A DNA stretch of 60,986 nucleotides. Source: Thermoplasmata archaeon. Lineage in GTDB: Archaea > Thermoplasmatota > Thermoplasmata > WALJ01. A model generated the notes under the pieces. The model worked only from the letters and a program-made list of their open reading frames with translations. It was not told the DNA's origin and searched no databases. Shown here piece after piece: positions 58,919 through 60,986 of the stretch (the stretch's first letter is position 1; each line of letters opens with the position of its first letter). The position numbers and the translations under genes were made by a program. The stretch is taken from positions 1 to 60,986 of the forward strand of contig JALTFR010000018.1 of assembly GCA_027006785.1 (NCBI GenBank), read 5' to 3'.

Positions 58919-59719
58919 TCCCACGAGCATTGCGAGCTTAGCCATCTTCTGGGACTTTCTTGCATCTGTGATTGCAAGGTATGCAGTATAGAAGAAAAGG
59001 ACATCTGCGATGCTGACCACAAGCAAATATGCCGTATTGAAGCCCCTGCCGTATGGTATTGCGCTCAGAGACACCGCTGCCATGAAGAATCCCGCGGCAA
59101 CCATGCCGGCCATCTCCTTTCCTATGGATTTCGGAAGGGTCTTTCTGTCCCTATCTCCTTCCATGTCCTCTATGTCCTTGACTATTTCCCTTCCCATGTT
59201 TGCGAGCATGGCCATTAAGGAGAATATGAGCGCTCTCTCCGGCTTTCCCACGGATGCGGCGCCGAAAAGGAAGAGAAGGCCCACCAGCACGGCTATCTCT
59301 GCATTTCCCGGAAGACCTTTGCTCTTGAACCTGAGTTCGTAGGATATCATCAAAACCTCTGCGAGAAGTATTATCAGGAAGGATGTCAGGTTTATGAACA
59401 CGCCGAGGAACAAGGGTATGGCAAGGGATATGATAGCGATGTGGAGCGCGGTGGGTGGCTTCATATCTCCGGATGGTATCGGCCTTTCCGGATGGTTCTC
59501 CTTGTCTGTCCCACGGTCTATGTAGTCGTTGAGCGCGTTCCCCCCACCTGTGAAGAAGAAGACCACGAAAAATGCCAGAAGGACATCCTGCCACATGCCC
59601 AGCATATCCGGTCCTGCTGCGATGAATGCTCCAGCTATCACCGCTATGCCTGCCATGATGTTGTTGATAGGGCGGTAGAGTTTGAGGAGCGCTCTCACGC
59701 TTCCTGTATTCCGTTGCAT
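58889..59719 (-). CDS. UbiA prenyltransferase, probable geranylgeranylglycerol-phosphate geranylgeranyltransferase
   Basis: 276 residues, eight to nine membrane helices. The first Asp-rich motif is NALNDYIDRGTDKENHPERP and the second is REIVKDIEDMEGDRDRKTLP, the UbiA prenyl-diphosphate site. Short length and position fit the archaeal (S)-2,3-di-O-geranylgeranylglyceryl phosphate synthase, the second ether-bond step of membrane lipid synthesis. Other UbiA relatives cannot be excluded. Confidence 0.85.
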   Translation of the reverse strand: MQRNTGSVRALLKLYRPINNIMAGIAVIAGAFIAAGPDMLGMWQDVLLAFFVVFFFTGGGNALNDYIDRGTDKENHPERPIPSGDMKPPTALHIAIISLAIPLFLGVFINLTSFLIILLAEVLMISYELRFKSKGLPGNAEIAVLVGLLFLFGAASVGKPERALIFSLMAMLANMGREIVKDIEDMEGDRDRKTLPKSIGKEMAGMVAAGFFMAAVSLSAIPYGRGFNTAYLLVVSIADVLFFYTAYLAITDARKSQKMAKLAMLVGLIAFLVGRA

Positions 59720-59780
59720 TATTTAATCTTCTCCCATTTGTACCACAAATTTATTAAATATGCTGTGTATGCTCCATCGT

Positions 59781-60728
59781 ATGTCACTGGAAGAGGGTGC
59801 TAAGAACGCTGTAGCAACATGCATGGGTGTGCGTATGGGTGAGAGGGTTCTGGTTCTTTCGGATGGATGGAAACCGTCCATTCCCAAAGCCCTTTTCAGT
59901 GCGGCAGAGGCTCTGGGTGCAGAAGCGATGCTGATGCAGTTCCTTCCTCAATCCGAAGAAAAGGCACTGCCCCCTCCGGTTGCAAAGGCCATGCTGGCCA
60001 GCGATGTGGTCCTTGCACCAACGGGAAACTCGATAAGCCACACAAAAGCAAGGATTGCGGCAACAAAGGCCGGGGTTCGTATAGCTTCCATGCCCGGAAT
60101 AACTCTCAGGGAAATGAACGGACCCATGACCGCGGATTTCGAGGAGATGGCTGCCAATATCCGCAGGATATATGAGGGCATAAGAAGAAAGAAAAAGGTT
60201 CATATCTCCTCTTCCTCAGGAACGGACATAACGCTTTCTGTTGACGGCAGGATGTGGATTACAGAAGACCACGGTCTCGCAAGGGAGAAGGGCGCTTTCA
60301 CGAATCTCCCGGCCGGCAATCTCTTCACACCGGTTATAGAAAAGAAAGGAGACGGTACAATAGTCATTGACGGTACAATTGACAATAACAAAGTGTCCAA
60401 ACCGATTAAACTGACGGTTAAGAAGGGAATGATAAAGGAATATTCCGGTGGAAAAGAGGTGGAGTACATTGAAAAAATCTTTGAGAAAGGTGGGAACAAA
60501 GCGAGATACATCGGCGGTCTTGGAATTGGCATGAACCCTAAAGCAAAAGTCGTCGGGCATCCGCTGCAGGACGAGATAGCGCTTGGCACAACGCATTTCT
60601 ACATAGGTGAGAACTATTCCTTCGGCGGACGCATTCGCGGTGCTGTGAGGATGAGCGCTCTGATAAAGAAAGCTACCGTAAAGATAGGTGAGATAACAAT
60701 AATAGAAAATGGGGAACTGGTTTATTAA
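59781..60728 (+). CDS. Aminopeptidase-like metalloprotein (COG2309/M29-related)
   Basis: 315 residues from MSLEEGAKNAVATCMGVRMG. VLVLSDGWKPSIPKALFSAA and DVVLAPTGNSISHTKARIAA form the N-terminal part. The C-terminal part has ITEDHGLAREKGAFTNLPAG (Glu, ligand-like), NLFTPVIEKKGDGTIVIDG and GHPLQDEIALGTTHFYIGEN (His). The set resembles M29 aminopeptidases and the related dihydroxypyridine-cleavage family. Metal dependence is inferred. A TATA-like TTTATTAAATATG lies ~30 bases upstream, between it and the divergent prenyltransferase gene. Confidence 0.8.
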   Translation: MSLEEGAKNAVATCMGVRMGERVLVLSDGWKPSIPKALFSAAEALGAEAMLMQFLPQSEEKALPPPVAKAMLASDVVLAPTGNSISHTKARIAATKAGVRIASMPGITLREMNGPMTADFEEMAANIRRIYEGIRRKKKVHISSSSGTDITLSVDGRMWITEDHGLAREKGAFTNLPAGNLFTPVIEKKGDGTIVIDGTIDNNKVSKPIKLTVKKGMIKEYSGGKEVEYIEKIFEKGGNKARYIGGLGIGMNPKAKVVGHPLQDEIALGTTHFYIGENYSFGGRIRGAVRMSALIKKATVKIGEITIIENGELVY

Positions 60729-60729
60729 T

Positions 60730-60986
60730 TTATTTCTTTTTCCACCAGCCGGGTGGAAGCTCTGCACCACAGGCATAACATATTGTGGCGTCCTTGCTGA
60801 GCATTGTTCCGCAGTAGGGGCAGGGTGCCTCTCCTTCCTCGGATTCGTCCGAAGAAGAGCCTGATCCTTCCGAGCCGGATGCCCAGCCTTCGGGTAGTTC
60901 CGCACCACAGGCATAGCAGACCGTTGCATCGGTGCTGAGCATTGTTCCGCAGTAGGGGCAGGGTGCCTCAGCCGGTTCTTCCTTCT
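60730..60986 (-). CDS. Double zinc-ribbon protein (partial, N-terminus beyond window)
   Basis: The frame is open to the window edge. Two near-identical modules are visible: APCPYCGTMLSTDATVCYAC then GAELPEGW, and the same with SKDATIC then GAELPPGWWKKK at the C-terminus, each a CxxC...CxxC zinc ribbon. They are joined by a Ser/Glu/Gly-rich linker (SGSEGSGSSSDESEEGE). The internal repeat is almost exact at DNA level, suggesting recent duplication. It may be a membrane- or complex-associated adaptor; not assignable. Confidence 0.75.
   Translation of the reverse strand, partial: KEEPAEAPCPYCGTMLSTDATVCYACGAELPEGWASGSEGSGSSSDESEEGEAPCPYCGTMLSKDATICYACGAELPPGWWKKK

Larger units (their letters stand above)
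519..60660. repeat. Dispersed octamer palindrome GAGCGCTC (at least 19 sites)
   Basis: Exact copies start at 519, 2079, 4853, 6477, 7545, 9063, 16908, 17329, 26383, 26471, 27841, 29433, 32443, 34388, 53965, 57863, 59228, 59687 and 60653. About one is expected by chance in 61 kb. Single-base variants CAGCGCTC and AAGCGCTC are also frequent (at least ten). Most lie in coding sequence; one overlaps the xthA promoter. None lies between 34.4 and 54.0 kb. Confidence 0.85.

Overview
The window is a chromosomal segment from an archaeon, most likely a euryarchaeote of the Thermoplasmatota type; the rank is inferred. The archaeal assignment rests on the long S10/spc-type ribosomal cluster with archaeal-only genes (S4e, L19e, L32e, L18e, L15e), Rpp29, eIF1, RpoN, TFS, aCPSF1, LSm, proteasome beta, Orc1/Cdc6, Cbf5, Nep1, phosphopantoate--beta-alanine ligase and a UbiA-type prenyltransferase of ether-lipid synthesis. 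Promoters look archaeal: T/A-rich TATA boxes lie about 25 bases before many start codons, so many mRNAs are probably leaderless.

Layout. 1-4052: pyrD (cut by the window edge)-pheS, then a tRNA-Pro region, then L18e-L13-S9-RpoN. 4200-9627: a small alpha/beta protein; a DtxR regulator coupled to a KaiC-like ATPase and a zinc-ribbon protein; a YdjM-like membrane protein; TrpRS; a membrane protein; Cbf5. 9611-24606: one nearly gapless minus-strand block running L3 to SecY, DUF106, CMK and Cbf5, with mostly 4-base overlaps. It has a structured leader before L3. 24886-29755: Cdc6, an MBL hydrolase, M24 peptidase, a tandem pair of small membrane proteins and the CoA-pathway ligase. 29756-32014: tRNA-Gln and tRNA-Arg surrounded by repeats and relics. 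31999-41363: two radical SAM proteins, Nep1, ExoIII, L15e-TFS, aCPSF1, PsmB, LSm, ThrRS. 41442-49742: a secreted papain-like multidomain protein, an XPD/DinG-type helicase, a phosphoesterase, PPDK and a coiled-coil membrane protein. 49841-60986: tRNAs Gly, Glu, Ser, Lys, Leu; HAM1; pyrBI; a PMT-like glycosyltransferase; a candidate structured RNA; a Drg GTPase; HisRS; a prenyltransferase; an aminopeptidase; a zinc-ribbon protein (cut).

The most unusual content is not protein-coding. (1) Arrays of short hairpins, joined by conserved linkers while their stems differ by paired changes, recur beside tRNA-Pro, tRNA-Gln and tRNA-Leu. One 98-bp array splits a relic copy of tRNA-Gln. (2) Several tRNA genes (Gln, Leu, Ser) have copies of their own 5' or 3' ends close by. 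(3) The octamer palindrome GAGCGCTC occurs at least 19 times, where about one is expected by chance; it resembles a highly iterated palindrome or uptake/recognition signal. (4) Two candidate cis-regulatory RNAs are visible, one before L3 and one ending in the ribosome binding site of a DUF2721-like gene. No CRISPR array, insertion sequence, rRNA gene or recognisable replication origin was found.
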